A stretch of 64,000 bases of DNA from NCBI GenBank assembly GCA_029207755.1, contig JARCOQ010000006.1, positions 24,758,022 through 24,822,021 on the forward strand, in the 5' to 3' direction. Of this stretch, positions 43,531 through 56,079 are shown one piece after another. This DNA comes from Chamaea fasciata. Taxonomy: Eukaryota > Chordata > Aves > Passeriformes > Sylviidae. The notes beneath the pieces are model-generated. The model made no database searches and was not told the DNA's origin. It was given only the letters and a program-made list of their open reading frames with translations. Within the stretch, counting starts at the first letter, position 1. Every line of letters begins with the position of its first letter. The position numbers and the translations under genes are program-made.

Positions 43531-46500
43531 ATACATACTTTCAAATCTGAGTTCAAATACACACTTAAATATTCCGACATTGAAGAATTTGCCCAAGTGT
43601 TGCATGTCGTGGCACAAAAGTCAGGGACTGTATTCAGGGAATCTGGTTTTTACGAGTTTTATATATATAACATTCAGCATAAGAGGGATCCTTCAGATGC
43701 CTGAGAAGGATCACAGATTGTGACAAAAGAAGGAGAAAGACTGAATTTAACTGAATTTCAGGGAACTACAAGAAGGAGATGAAAAACAGAAAAGTAGACA
43801 TGTATACAGTTTCATTGTAGATCTCCTATTAAATTTCAATATGGATTCATATTGTCCCTGTAGTATATGTATATATGAATATATATTCATATTCTACATT
43901 GAAGTTAAAAAGTGAAGACTACACAAGACATACATACACACAAGAATGAGAAATTACCTGCAATATTTTTTTTTATTATCAAAAGGGGTTAAAAGTGTAA
44001 AGTTATAGGCAGATGTGTTTTAAGTACACTGAAAGAAAAGGTAATAATTATAAGAAAGCTAATTTGCATTATAGGTAGTAGAAATATGGGAATTTTGAAA
44101 AGGTGACTAAAGTAGGTTTAGTGAAAAATGCCAAAGACTGGTAGATATTGTAATGAAAGTAGCATATCAGCTCTGAATCTAATATTATAAAGGTAATTGT
44201 GGTAATATTGGGAGAGATATTCTAAACTGCAAAAACATTTTGCGTTCTGGATGATATTTAGCTATTTAGGACACTGATCCATCTTTGACTTTTTTTTCAA
44301 GAATTTAATAAATAAAATAAAAATAAAATACAAGTCTTCTGAAAAAATAGAAGAATGGAGATAGAAATGGCAGCTCCCAGTCATTTTAATGACCAGATGA
44401 AATAAAACCCCTGATGTGGAACAAGAAGCATATCAAATTGAGAAAAAAATTTGTCTTTTTTATGAAATGGAGTTTGTTTACAGCTTATGGGTCCATACCT
44501 ACATCTTCAGAGTTTCACAATAATAGTAAAATCTGCCTCAGCTAAAGAGAAAAATGAGGGAGGAAATTTATCAGTGGTGGACAGCACAGAACATAGTGAA
44601 CATACAGTTAACACCCATCTGATTGCCTACATATTTGAGGTCACCCTGACCAGCTCCAAACCCAAAGCAGAACTACGGTATGCTCTTCTCTGTTGGGTCA
44701 GGAAGCCCCAGAGGAATCCACAGGCAAAGAGTTTTCTATATTCTCTTCTTCAAAACATTCAGGAATTCATCTGAGACCTACAAGATACAGAGATAGGGTA
44801 TTAAGTCAAAGAGTGAATCACCGGTAGAACATATTCCTCTAAGAAGTTTTAGATAGTGACTTTTCACAGAAAGCCTCAGAATAAAATGACTGGACATTTC
44901 AGACTGGGTTTTGTGTTTATTATCTGGCACACAGGCTTTAGGAGATGATGACTTTTCTACCATGTAAATAATGGATTTTATTAAATAATCTTAAGCTCTG
45001 ATACACAGCTACTTATTTCACTATCTAAGTTGAATTTTTTAGACTTTTTTTTAGCCCTTTTTTTTTAAAGGCTATCTATTCTTTTTTGGCAAGAACTACT
45101 GGAACACAAATTTCCTCAAGATAATTTCCAAAATAAGGTACACCACCTTAATTCTGGAGCATTTTATATCTTACAAACTATTGATGTCCTCAAAGCAATC
45201 CTGAAAAAGTTATTCCATTCAAGTATAATCTAAAATTTTGCCACTCTTTCTCTGGACATCAAGAATCATAACAAACTGAAGATTTGCTTGAACAGTGGAA
45301 GGTAAGAAATGGCCCCTCATCTATCTGAAACAAAACATTGTACCTGGGAAAGAAGACCAACAGGGTAACAGGTATTTGAACTAAACATGTGGCAACCCAT
45401 TCTACCTTTTCAAAACCAAACATCTTTTCTCAGAAAGCCACTATTAGCCTCTTGACTTCTAAGTATATCAAGTTTACTGCAAAGCAGAAGAGTTGGAGCC
45501 AGATGAAAAGCCTAGAAATCTGTAAAGAGGATAGATTTTGATTTTTCAGGGGGGAAAAAAGGATGTGAAATCCATAGAAAATTATTTGGGCTTTTTGCAG
45601 CTGGTTGTTTTGAAAACCAAAAATATTACTTACCTGAATCTGATTTTTTTCCTGTGAGATATAATGGCTCAGTAATTATAAAGAATTCATGAGGCCCCAG
45701 CTAACTAGCTTAATCATGCCTCAGCTTCTAACACGGTCAGTATAAAAAATAATTATAAAAAAGGGCACCTAATTAATCAGAGGTAATTCTGACAGTCAGT
45801 TCCTAATGTAGCTATGCAGGCTAAGGTTAGTTGACAGGTTTGTCTCCCAAAAACTTATTATGTCAGTAAAGGAAATGAAAGAGAACAGATACTATTATTT
45901 TTTTATGCCTTGTTTTCCTTTTATCTTTTAAACTTGTAAATATTGCAAACTTCAAGAGCTCTACTTAAGCAGAGTTGGTGGGGAGATGATCACAAACAAA
46001 ATAACACTAAACTCAGGGTTATTTTTAAGGCAGCTTTTGGAAACTACTACCTTGTTTTTGCTGCTCTGACTTGTGTTTCCATGGAAGCAGGACCAGACAT
46101 GGACACAGTCAGTTGCAGATGAGGAAATTTCAACTGCCAGTTTCTGGTTCTCAGCTCTGTTTCCATGACAACCAGTGCTGGCGCCCTGAAAAAGAGGTGA
46201 GGCATTTAAAACACTACAGTACTTTTAATAAATATCTGCTGCTGTACACTCACAACACAGACACCTTACATCTCCAACTACAAAAATGCTGCTCAAAGTA
46301 GCACTGAAAATACATCTTGATACCAACTACTACTATTTCCCTGGGCAGGTTTCAAGGAGAAAGAAAGGGTGGTTTCTGAGAGCTGATTCCATCCTGACAT
46401 CCAGAAGCCAGAAGGAAGGGTTATTCTCTTCTTTCAAAATAAAGATGGAGATAGACAAAGGTGCTGTGCTAAATATAAGTTATTGTTTCACAAGGAAAAC

Positions 46501-49500
46501 AATATTTTTCTATATTTTGTATCACTTTGCTATAAAGAATTAACCAAAGCCCTCTTGAAAAAGTGACAGTGTGGCAGATGAGGGACTGAACAACCTAAGA
46601 TAGTTCTCAGGGTGCACAGAAATTTTGGGGCACAACTCCCCCTTTCTTTGCTTAAATTTTTCACACTTTTTGAATAGCTACATACTTCTTTGGTCTTGGG
46701 AAGAAATAAGTGTAGTCACTTAAGAGCCATCTTCTTCTGTCTGCACTCTTTGGAGAAAGGGGACAGAGGCGTCAGTTCTTCTTCCAGCAGGTACATGTCA
46801 CAATAAAAATCTGTAAACCAATTCACATTCTAATCCTAGTTGCAGTTTGAATCTGTTCCCTTCCCTTAAAGTTGAGCACTTGAGCTAGAAGGAATTAAAA
46901 AAAGAGAGGGAAAAGCCAAGTTTATTTATCTTGCTAAGAGAAACTTTAACATGATGCCTCTGGGAATAAGAGGAGGTAGATTTGTGTGTGTAAATTGCTA
47001 TATGAAAGCAATAATACATTTTGTGTAGAGGTTGTGATGTCCTGTCTCAGAAAACTGAAAACCCAAAGGGTCCATACCATTCCTGGTGCAAATTACAGGA
47101 AAAGGAAAAAGAAGGGATGACATGTTGAATAAATGTCACCTGTAATACAAGCCTGCAATACTTTGGAAACAACATTGTCACCACTATATATTGCATATAC
47201 CAACAGAAAATGCTAGAGGCTTTCTCTCAGCAATGAAGCAGAGAATAAGTAGATAACTAATAAAATTGGAATAAAAAGCCTTAAAGCAAGTACTAAAACC
47301 AGATTATCAAAAGGCAGCACAAAATTTGGTACCAGGATTAAGAATAAAGCTTTGCTTGTGCTCCTCTATCTTCCAGAGGTGCCTAATTATCATAATACAA
47401 GGATGACATAGGCTAGTGGAATTAAGTTTGTCAGGAATCTCTCATATTTTTAAAACTTCAGACTTCCATGATATAAATCAAATCTACCAGTGACTCTTGC
47501 ATGATGAAAGCTGATCATATAGGTCCACAAATTAATGAACTCATGAAGTCTTTAATTCAATCTTTTATAGATATGCACAAAATATACAGTAGTCTTTAAG
47601 GAAGTAATGATATTTTAACAAAGGATTTTTTGAAGATAACTTTGTGTTCAGTCAAGTAAAAAATTACTTGCTTTTTCGGGAAAGTACAAACAATTGGAAA
47701 TGCATACACAACATGTTATTCAAAGAAATTGACATGTACAAGAAAAACTGAGGTTTAAGAACGGACTTCTCTTATTCCTATTTGAAAATTGCCATTAGTG
47801 CATTTACAGCTATCTGCCTGTTGCACACACCATGTAACGCTGGTACTTAGCGGTGAGAAAATCTTCAAAGGATTCTGAAAACCAACCAACTCAAGAACAT
47901 CAAACTATTGGGAAAATTATCAATCTTAAGAATGTATAACTTAATTTGCTCAAAACATAAATTGAAAAGAAATCATTGATTGTCTTTTTGCATTGTCTGT
48001 ACAAAGGACCATCCTGCCCCTTGCCAGTCTCTGATACATCTTTTAGAAGGCATCATACATACAAATGCCTGTGCCATACCCTTGAACTATGCCAACAAAA
48101 CTGAATAAGGATAACAAAAAAAAAGACATGACTTTTTTTTTCTTATGGTATTTTTAATGTAGCAGAAATAATGTTTAAGATTATCAGCGCAAGCTACAAC
48201 ATCTTTCTCTCATAGAGAACAAAGATTTTTTTATAGTTAGGAAAGAATTATGCAGAGAGGAAAAGTCAGAACAAAGCATTAATTTTTTAGAGAAAAAAAA
48301 ATTCAGGTTAGGAGACAGACCCTTAAGTATGACAAGACTGTAGTGGAGCCAGAATTACATTGAATAGTGGTCTCTATCAATGTTTCAAAATGCACTAGCA
48401 CAAAGTCTGATGATTTTTGCATTTGCCATAGAACTTTTAAATGCGCAGGCAGGAAATGCATCCACAAAGAAAAGGTCAATGCTTATATCCTGGAAATAAC
48501 ACTCCTAGCCTTGCCTTAAGGCACAAGCAGGCTGAGAAAAATCCTTAAGACAGACTACAAGGATGCCATTGCTGAGTATACTGAGGAAAAAAATCAAATG
48601 CTATTGAGAATTCAGTGGTATAGAGTGAAGTCAAGACTACTTGGCAGTGTCACTTAGGGTTAGGAGCATAGAGCATGACTTTACAACAACACAGAAAGAT
48701 CTGTGGAACAGGAGGCACAGTCCATCACCATGAACAGCTTTACGGCTTTGACAGAAAACTCCAGGAAATACAGAAATGCACTGACCAGTTTTATGAGTGC
48801 AACTAGAAGGAACAGTTCTTGCTCTAGTTTTTGCCAGGTCTCCAAACATGACAGTCAAAAAAGGTTTCCCACATGTTAAACTAAAGATAAACTGTGTATG
48901 ACAGTTACCTAAATTGTTTATATGGGATCAGACAGAAATCTCAGAAGCCTGAAGTGCTGCATTTGTCACTTCTGCCTATAGAAGCAGATCCATGGGGGGC
49001 ACATGAGGATGAGTCAAGCTTGAACGTAGAGTAATTTGGTACCTGCTCTGAGGCAGACAGAGGGGAGATTACACAAGAGCAAGAATTTAATATTTAACTC
49101 ATGGTCTAGGTCAGAAAAGAAAATAGTTGCTGCTACTTACGGTAGATTATACTCTTATCCACAACTGATTACTCATTCAACTTCTTAAAGGTACACCATG
49201 GGAGAGAAATTTAAAGCAGTTGAAGGAATGTGGACAAGAATTTCTCTCCGTAAAATCAGAAGAGCAAAATGGTAACAGAGCTGATGTCAACTAAACCACA
49301 GACAAATTATATCAAACAGGACATTTTTCTGGCCATGTTGGATCACTTCAGAACATTTTTACATGGGCCAGCTAACAAGAAATACATGTGCCAAAGGGCA
49401 GGACACTTGTATTTCTCCTTCCCATAAATCCCTGGCAGCCTAGTGGAGAAAGGCCGTTCTGAACAAGCAGGTTGTCACTGCTAACATAGACCTGCAACTA

Positions 49501-51885
49501 ATCACCAAGTAGTTACACAAGGCCAAAAAAGAGACGGTCACAGATCACAAAAGATAATTGCAGGTGATTGTAAGTTGCAAAACAGAGTCAGAATTCTGGG
49601 AAGACATTAATTTTAAGTTAATCCTGCTCAACAGTATGTGAATAAGAGAAGACCTATGGAAAACTAGCTGACTCTCTAAATTGAAAAAGTAGAAGATATT
49701 AAATATAGGGAAAAGGAATTAAAATCAAATAATATGTGCAGCTACATTTGGGTTAATTGATTATCACTGCAGTTAGAGATAAAACAAAAGTATTTCAATC
49801 CAGTTCTGAGCCCAAGCTTGATAGAGCCACAATTAAGAGCTGTAACAATAATAAACATTATGGTCAAACTTCTATGTGTTTTATTGCTGTGAATAAGCAA
49901 GAATATGTTTCTTTTGACTCATATGTTGTAAGTAAGCACCGTTTTAGGGATCAAAAGACACCATTTTTTATCAAAACTACTGTTAGCCAAATGACTGTAC
50001 AAATATCAATATTTTATTTGTCTATTATTCTTTTAAATAGCATTTTAAATTTAATATGCACCAATTTTTGTATTCTCAGCACTGAATCATTAATAGAGGA
50101 ATGGGGAATAAAACTACAGTTTTTCCTGAAAGAAATGATAGAATTTTAGAGTTTTTTCTTTGCTGTCATGGTTGAAAGAAAATGAGCAACTGTTGTCCCA
50201 GACAACAAGAAAAAGCACAGCCCCTTTATTAAGCCGGATATGTGGAATTCTATGAGTTAAAATCAACAAATTCATCCAGTAGATCTTTCATTTCAGTAGT
50301 TCCTTGTCACGAATCAGAAACCAAGCTGCCAGAAAAGATATGTTTTTGTAATGCTTCAACTTTATGTCTCAATAAAGTACCGTTTCAGTCTTTTAGGCTG
50401 TCAGTATTTGTGGTGGGATGATACTGAAAGTATTACTGAATATTACTCATCCAAAGAGAGCTTTAGGCCTCCTTCCTATGTAGCAGTAGCTAAGAGCAGA
50501 AGCTGAGTCATGTAGCCATGTCTTCTTGCAAGATTACCAAGTCCTGAAACTTATGATGAGTGCCTGTAAGCCTGTAGCAGAAGAAATAGGCTCTTTTATC
50601 AGGAAAAACAGTGGATTTGAAAAATTCTTCTCTTCTGCCTTAATCAAAAGTAGTATACTTAGTTGGTAATGCTGGGAAGTAAAATGCTTTCCTCAAAAAA
50701 GCTTCCACACTATAAAAGAGTAATATGTATGTCTCCCCACAACAAAACATCCTTCTTTCTATTGTAGTTTCAAGGCAACCTCAGACACTGCTATGCTTTA
50801 TGATGGGAGAATTTCCTGTAACAACGATTCCAGAAAAAAAATGATTTTCAATTAAAAAGAGGGATTTCTCAGCATACATATATTAAATTTCTATATTTCA
50901 AATACTTGAAATTTCAGATTATTCATAATGAGTATTTTTACTTTCTTCTTTAGAGATGATTGTATTTTGCTTTGCATATTCCCCAAATTTTATAATTTAT
51001 TTTAGAAACCCTATCTTCAAAACTACTTTATGTTCTCAGTGTTTTTATAATACTTTATTTAATTTTGTCAGTTTTACAATTTCCTTGGAATCTTCAATTA
51101 TTTTGTTTTCATTCTTAACCATCATGAACAACTTTGTTTTTAAAGATAAGAGCTTACAGTGGAGAGTCAATCCTTGTCCATCAGTAATTTGTTCTGTCAT
51201 TTCCCTGTTAGCCAGTGCAGCTTTTCAAAGAGAAATTTAAGCAGATGGTCTGAGAAATAGTCATACCTAAAATATTGTTAAGTGTCCTTATATCTGTCAT
51301 TATTCTTATTTACCTTTGATCTTTTGCAGTCAGTTTTCTAAAGAGAAATTTTCCACCATGGTAATGGACAAGCAACTAAATGGAGTTTTAGACCTGTCTC
51401 TGTTTTAAATTTGTGTTTTATGTATGCACAAATCGACACTAAATTAACCTAAAGTTCTGAAAAATTATTCTGGACACTTTGCAGAGCAGTTCCCTTGGAG
51501 ATATTGTTTCATTCAAACAATTAGACCTCTACAGCTGATACTTCAAGATAACCAGAACTGATAGTCATTCCATGCCAACTCTGAAGCAATGTTTTTTTTT
51601 CTTTAAATTTTCATGGAAAAAACAAAATTCTCCATCCCAAGACAGCCAACAGTTTTAAAATATTCATGTAGTGGACACAAGAGCAAATCCCTGCCATGTC
51701 CATTTCAATCGGAAAAATTGCACACTTTGTCATAATGCCTGGCATCTTTCAAATCCATAACTGTTTCACTGTTTTATACAATAGACTAATATGAGAACAG
51801 TTGCTAAGAAAAACTATGCATCTGTACACTGAAAACCAAAGTTCAAGACTCCTACACAGCCTAAGGGAAGAATTCAACCAGAATG
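43531..51885. other. Long AT-rich non-coding stretch
   Basis: More than 8 kb without a gene or dispersed repeat that I can support. Two X-box-like sites lie at 46075-46088 and 46159-46172. Open frames such as 49757-50149 (130 codons) show no recognisable domain and have the composition expected by chance. Confidence 0.45.
46075..46172. promoter_or_regulatory. Pair of RFX X-box-like motifs
   Basis: GTTTCCATGGAAGC at 46075-46088 and GTTTCCATGACAAC at 46159-46172 both resemble the imperfect palindrome bound by RFX proteins. They are 84 bp apart (start to start) in a patch less AT-rich than its surroundings. A regulatory role is only an inference. Confidence 0.3.
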
Positions 51886-52146
51886 TTACTGGTAGACAGA
51901 TAATGACCCTTTTTTCACACTGATGGCATCTATTTTTGATTTTGCTCTATAACTCCATCCTACACTTGGGACTTCTTTTGCTAGAGATTTTTTTTTTTTA
52001 ATGTTATGCATTTTCTTTGCTATCACATTCCTTCTGAAACAAAACATGAAAAGGAGAAAGATAAGTAGAACAGTAAAAACCAAAAGAAACAGTAGTGTAG
52101 CACCTAAAGCCAAATCACTCAACCTATGGAGGTCATCTAGTTTATG
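51886..52146 (-). CDS. Possible exon for a small single-pass membrane protein (uncertain)
   Basis: An open frame of 86 codons on the minus strand follows an AG at 52148-52147 (attaattgcag), which could be a splice acceptor, and ends at a stop at 51886. There is no ATG at its start. It would encode a short charged stretch (HKLDDLHRLSDLALG), a hydrophobic segment of about 22 residues (TLLFLLVFTVLLIFLLFMFCF) and a basic tail (RRNVIAKKM...). This is the layout of a type I or small integral membrane protein. Against it, four lysine codons come from an A12 run, the polypyrimidine tract is weak, and I know no homologue. Chance is a real alternative. Confidence 0.2.
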   Translation of the reverse strand, partial: HKLDDLHRLSDLALGATLLFLLVFTVLLIFLLFMFCFRRNVIAKKMHNIKKKKSLAKEVPSVGWSYRAKSKIDAISVKKGSLSVYQ

Positions 52147-52152
52147 CTGCAA

Positions 52153-53514
52153 TTAATCTGACTTTTATTATTCAGGAACAGAAATTCATAGCAAAGTGTT
52201 TACTGCTTTTATTTTATTTTATGAAAATAAAATCTATTTTGAATAACTGATTTAAATATATAAAATGGATATTGCTTGTGTGCAATATGCCACATTAAGT
52301 CAACAAAATTTAAAAAAACCTAATCATATAACGACAAGGAAATTAGGATCCTCAACATTTCATACACCTTTAAGCATGAGTTGAAACATCATAAGCATTT
52401 ATGACTGAATTTTTGTAGACTGTATAAACCGGAAGGAACAAAAGAAATGGAATACAGATTTGAATAAAGATGTAATTATTCCAAATTTCCTTGTAATGAA
52501 AATTGATTGTTCTTCATTGACATAAGCAGCATCACTTGAAACACAGTAAGACTACTTTTGTCTTGAGAACATTTTAGAAATTTCTGTGGGACTGAAAAGA
52601 ACTCAGACAAGGAGGTTTCTGGGTCACTAACTTCAATTCTAGCTGTTGTAAGTACCTATAGATTATAACAAGCTTTATAAAGATGAAGGTTTCATCTGAA
52701 AATGTGTTACTTCTTTTATTACGTCAGATTCTACTTAATTGCACCATGCCCTCTATGGTTTAATGTCTTTCTTTTAATTTCCAACCTATATCTATTAAGG
52801 GAATTTATTTCTCTCTGAGTTATTACAATTTTTATCTAAGAAGATATTCTCTCTATATGGTGCTTATCTTTCTGGTGTATCTAGTAAACACTGGGAAGAG
52901 AGTTAGTGCATTTTAGAATAGTCAGTTCTGTGGCTATAAGATTGAATGCCGTACACAGTAAACCAATATTAGGAAATCTTGAGTGCTTCTAAATCACTTG
53001 GTTGTAGAAAGTTCTAAGTACTCTTAACTCCTATTAAAAAGAATCAGGATGAGAAAATGCCTGTCCTCCTGCATAATCAAACCCTCTGAGAGTACTAAAC
53101 ATGGAGCTGAACTGCAATATTACATCCAGGAGAGAATTACATTGAAATGTTTCCAAGTTAATAAAACATTTGCATATGATATTCCAACAGTGATCTATTC
53201 TCATTTGTATAAAAAAGCATTTACAGTTCTGCAGGCAACATAATTAGTCATGAAAAATGCTTTTAGAATTAAATCACAGATATTTACGTGGTTTTCATGG
53301 ACATTTTCAGCTCACCAGAGAACTTTCTTCTGTGGTTTCATGGTTACACACTGAAAGGCACATCAGCTCTTGTACAGGAACTGCATTGCACAGGTTGTAA
53401 TTGCCAGTGAAGAAGTGCTGCTGCCTGATGTTCCTTCCCTACCTACATCCTCCTAGTTCTGGCTACACTCAATTCTTCTCTGTGATGAGTGATGACATTG
53501 GCCTACTGCAGTTG
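52153..53514. other. Non-coding DNA
   Basis: Nothing supported beyond AT-rich unique sequence. Confidence 0.4.
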
Positions 53515-53935
53515 TATGGAGGGACCTACGGTGTAGCAGATATAGACAGTAATTGAATCACCCAGACTGGGCCTCATCCTGAGGCCTGTAAGAGTTAGTG
53601 GCGCAGGTAGAAATTCAGTGCCAAGAGTGTGGCGCAGTTGGAATTATAATTTAAGATGTTAGCAAGGGTCAGAGGGTTTTATAGTAGTTAGCAAGTACAG
53701 TAATTGGTATGGACACAGTAGCTGCCTTAAGAGTTTATTAAACAATGAATGTTTGCATTCTTTCCTGTGCTGTATGCCAATAAGAATACATCTAGAAATG
53801 TAAACTATGTAGACTGTATAAAACCTGCCATCACAGACAGAATAAACGGAGAACGCAGCATTAATCATACTGATTGGATCTGAGTTTTGCTTTTGTCCAA
53901 ACTCCCTGATTATTTTAGGGTCACCTCGCTATTCT
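53515..53935 (+). repeat. Solo LTR, compact class II-like (approximate limits)
   Basis: A TATAAA box at 53817-53822 is followed after only 18 bp by AATAAA at 53841-53846, then 'cggagaacgcagcattaatcatactgattggatctgag', which looks like an R/U5 region. Upstream sequence at 53570-53640 ('gttagtggcgcagg', 'gagtgtggcgcagttgg') is unlike the neighbourhood. The ends and target duplication could not be fixed. No internal viral sequence adjoins it. Confidence 0.5.
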
Positions 53936-55359
53936 AAGGTGTTCTTCCAAGGGTCCAGCATAAAGCCTAGCACAAGGCAGTCAGACTTGCAGCAGTTAAA
54001 GGAGGATGTGGAGAAGGGCAGATGGTTTTCTGATCAATATAGTAGAGAGATGCTCTGCTCTCCCAAATGTAATGCTTCCTGCCAACCCTTGCAAATACTG
54101 CAGTTTTATAAAAACAGCAACACGTTGCAATGTGTCAACGAATGGCATGGATTTAGAATATATGAGAAGGAAAATTGCTTTTCAAGTAGTTAGGAAACAC
54201 TCAGGAAATAAGAAATACATCAACAATTAATTGTTTTATCCCCAAAGAAATGGTTACCATCTTCGAAAAAAATAATGCTGTCACTGTGAAAACAGGTCTT
54301 TATACAAAACAGGCTGTCTATCTCAATGCTTTTTGTCAATGTAAATTCAGATCCAAACGAACATCTCTTTGCAATACTGTCTTTTCTGCAAAGCTCATGA
54401 ATCTGCAATACTAGTCCCAGTGTCCTTCAGAAAGTTTCCTAGTTCCAGCGCCTTCTCTGGCAACCTCCAAAGGAATCATTCAAACACTGTTCTTGCAGAA
54501 ATATCCTTTTCATACACGTCAATTATATGTACTGAAACAGCATTTTGTCCCTATGTTTTTGCATATTCCGTGCAACGTAAGTAGGTAAGAAACTATCAGC
54601 AAAGTACAGAGCAGTATCTTCATAAAAACTCTCTAGTTAAAAATTCTGATATGAAATTTCCACTGACAATTACCATTCTCCTGAAAATCCAAATATCCCT
54701 CTGTGTTTTCATTTGCAGGGTTATAAACTGAGGAAGCACTGTTTCTTTTGTCTTGTTTTTATTTTTTTCTAGAGATATTTTTTAGGGAATTATTTTGTAT
54801 TTCCTTGTAAGTGGATTACAGCTCCAAAAAAAATTTTTATTCTGCAATGTTGTTTGCCTTTGCCCTTTGACAAACAAAGAAGGCAAGAAATCCTCCAAAG
54901 TGTAGAAGATGCACTGAACTAAAATGCATCCTCTATCATGGCATGCAGCATGCACAGCAGAGAAAATTACCTAGGGGTGTGCACCAGTTTTGGAAATGTC
55001 ATGTGCTTTCTTTTGTTTATTCTAAATGCACCAGAAACCTAATAAGTTTTCAAAAACAAATGAAAACCCAAACAAATTCTGGCAGATGACACCCATTTAA
55101 TTAGAACCAAGCCAGTCAGAATTCAAGGGAGTTCAAGGGACATACACAATGGAGGTGTCTTTATTCTGGAGAGGATCAGAAAAGACACGAAAATATGTGT
55201 GTGATCAGAAGAAGATCTGCTTAAATTATATATTCTCCACTGGGATCAATGCTAGTTAATGGAAAGGCCACAAATTAAAAATAGTTTGTCCACCATAATG
55301 TATTCTGGGGAGAGTTTCAGGAAAGTCTGAGGGAGTGTCTCACATGCTATTCAATCTAA
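53936..55359. other. Non-coding DNA
   Basis: No supported gene. Short overlapping plus-strand frames at 53939-54230 follow the LTR but show no retroviral motif. Confidence 0.4.
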
Positions 55360-55364
55360 GAAAT
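55360..55364. repeat. Target site duplication, left (gaaat)
   Basis: Directly precedes TGTCTTGGG. Its exact copy follows the LTR at 56075-56079. Confidence 0.93.
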
Positions 55365-56074
55365 TGTCTTGGGTTTTGTAAAGAATATGTTATTCTATTC
55401 CATCTGTTGAAACTGGGTGGAGCAGAATTGCTTATCTTTGCCCAAATGGGTCAGTGTTGCTTATCAGATGGTGGAGTGTTACTTATCTCTTTTCATTGTT
55501 TCCCTAGTCCCATGAGGATATCTTCTGCTAATGGACCATTAAGAGCTCATCAGTGACATGACACATTACATCGTACTATTGTAAGATGCTCCACACAGGG
55601 AGGAGGAGCCAAACCATCTTGACCTAGATAAAAAGGAGCCACAGTCCCACTAGGTATCCAGTGTTTCCACCGGATCCCTGGAGGAAGACCGGACCCATCT
55701 CACCATTACTGGACCCTTTTCCTTCAACGGGACCATCTCTACTCCAACAGAACCACAACTGCCACTCCAGGAGAGCTTACTGTGGACTGCTTCCAACACC
55801 CTGATTAACAGGGTGCCAGGTTGTATTTCTGACTGTGTCAGGGTTTTCTAGGATTTCTTGTTTGTTTGTTTGCTTGCTTGCTTATTCTTCTGTACTACAG
55901 CATTTGTATTTTTATGTCCCTATTAAAGAACTGCTATACCTATTCCCAAAACCTTTGCCTGACAGCCTTTTAATTGCAAATTTATAATAATTTGAAAAAG
56001 GGCGGGGAGAGGCTTACATTTCAAGGGAGACTCCAACCTTCCCTGGCAGATACCTGTCTATCTAAACCAAGACA
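55365..56074 (+). mobile_element. Solo LTR of an ERV-L-like element related to the full-length provirus
   Basis: 710 bp, starting TGTCTTGGG and ending AAACCAAGACA, with a perfect 5-bp duplication. A TATA-like box GATAAAAAGG lies at 55627-55636 and a polyadenylation signal ATTAAA at 55922-55927. After that signal it reads 'gaactgctatacctattcccaaaa' and near the end 'gcagatacctgtctatctaaaccaagaca'. Both blocks are shared with the proviral LTRs of 35552-42085, while the rest differs. It is therefore a different subfamily of the same lineage. No internal sequence remains, as expected after recombination between two LTRs. Short 'tttg' and 'cttg' repeats occur at 55857-55884. Confidence 0.93.
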
Positions 56075-56079
56075 GAAAT
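56075..56079. repeat. Target site duplication, right (gaaat)
   Basis: Exact copy of 55360-55364. Confidence 0.93.

Noticed and set aside
49757..50149. 130-codon plus-strand frame
   Set aside because: Isolated, AT-rich chance composition, no domain, no nearby coding context.
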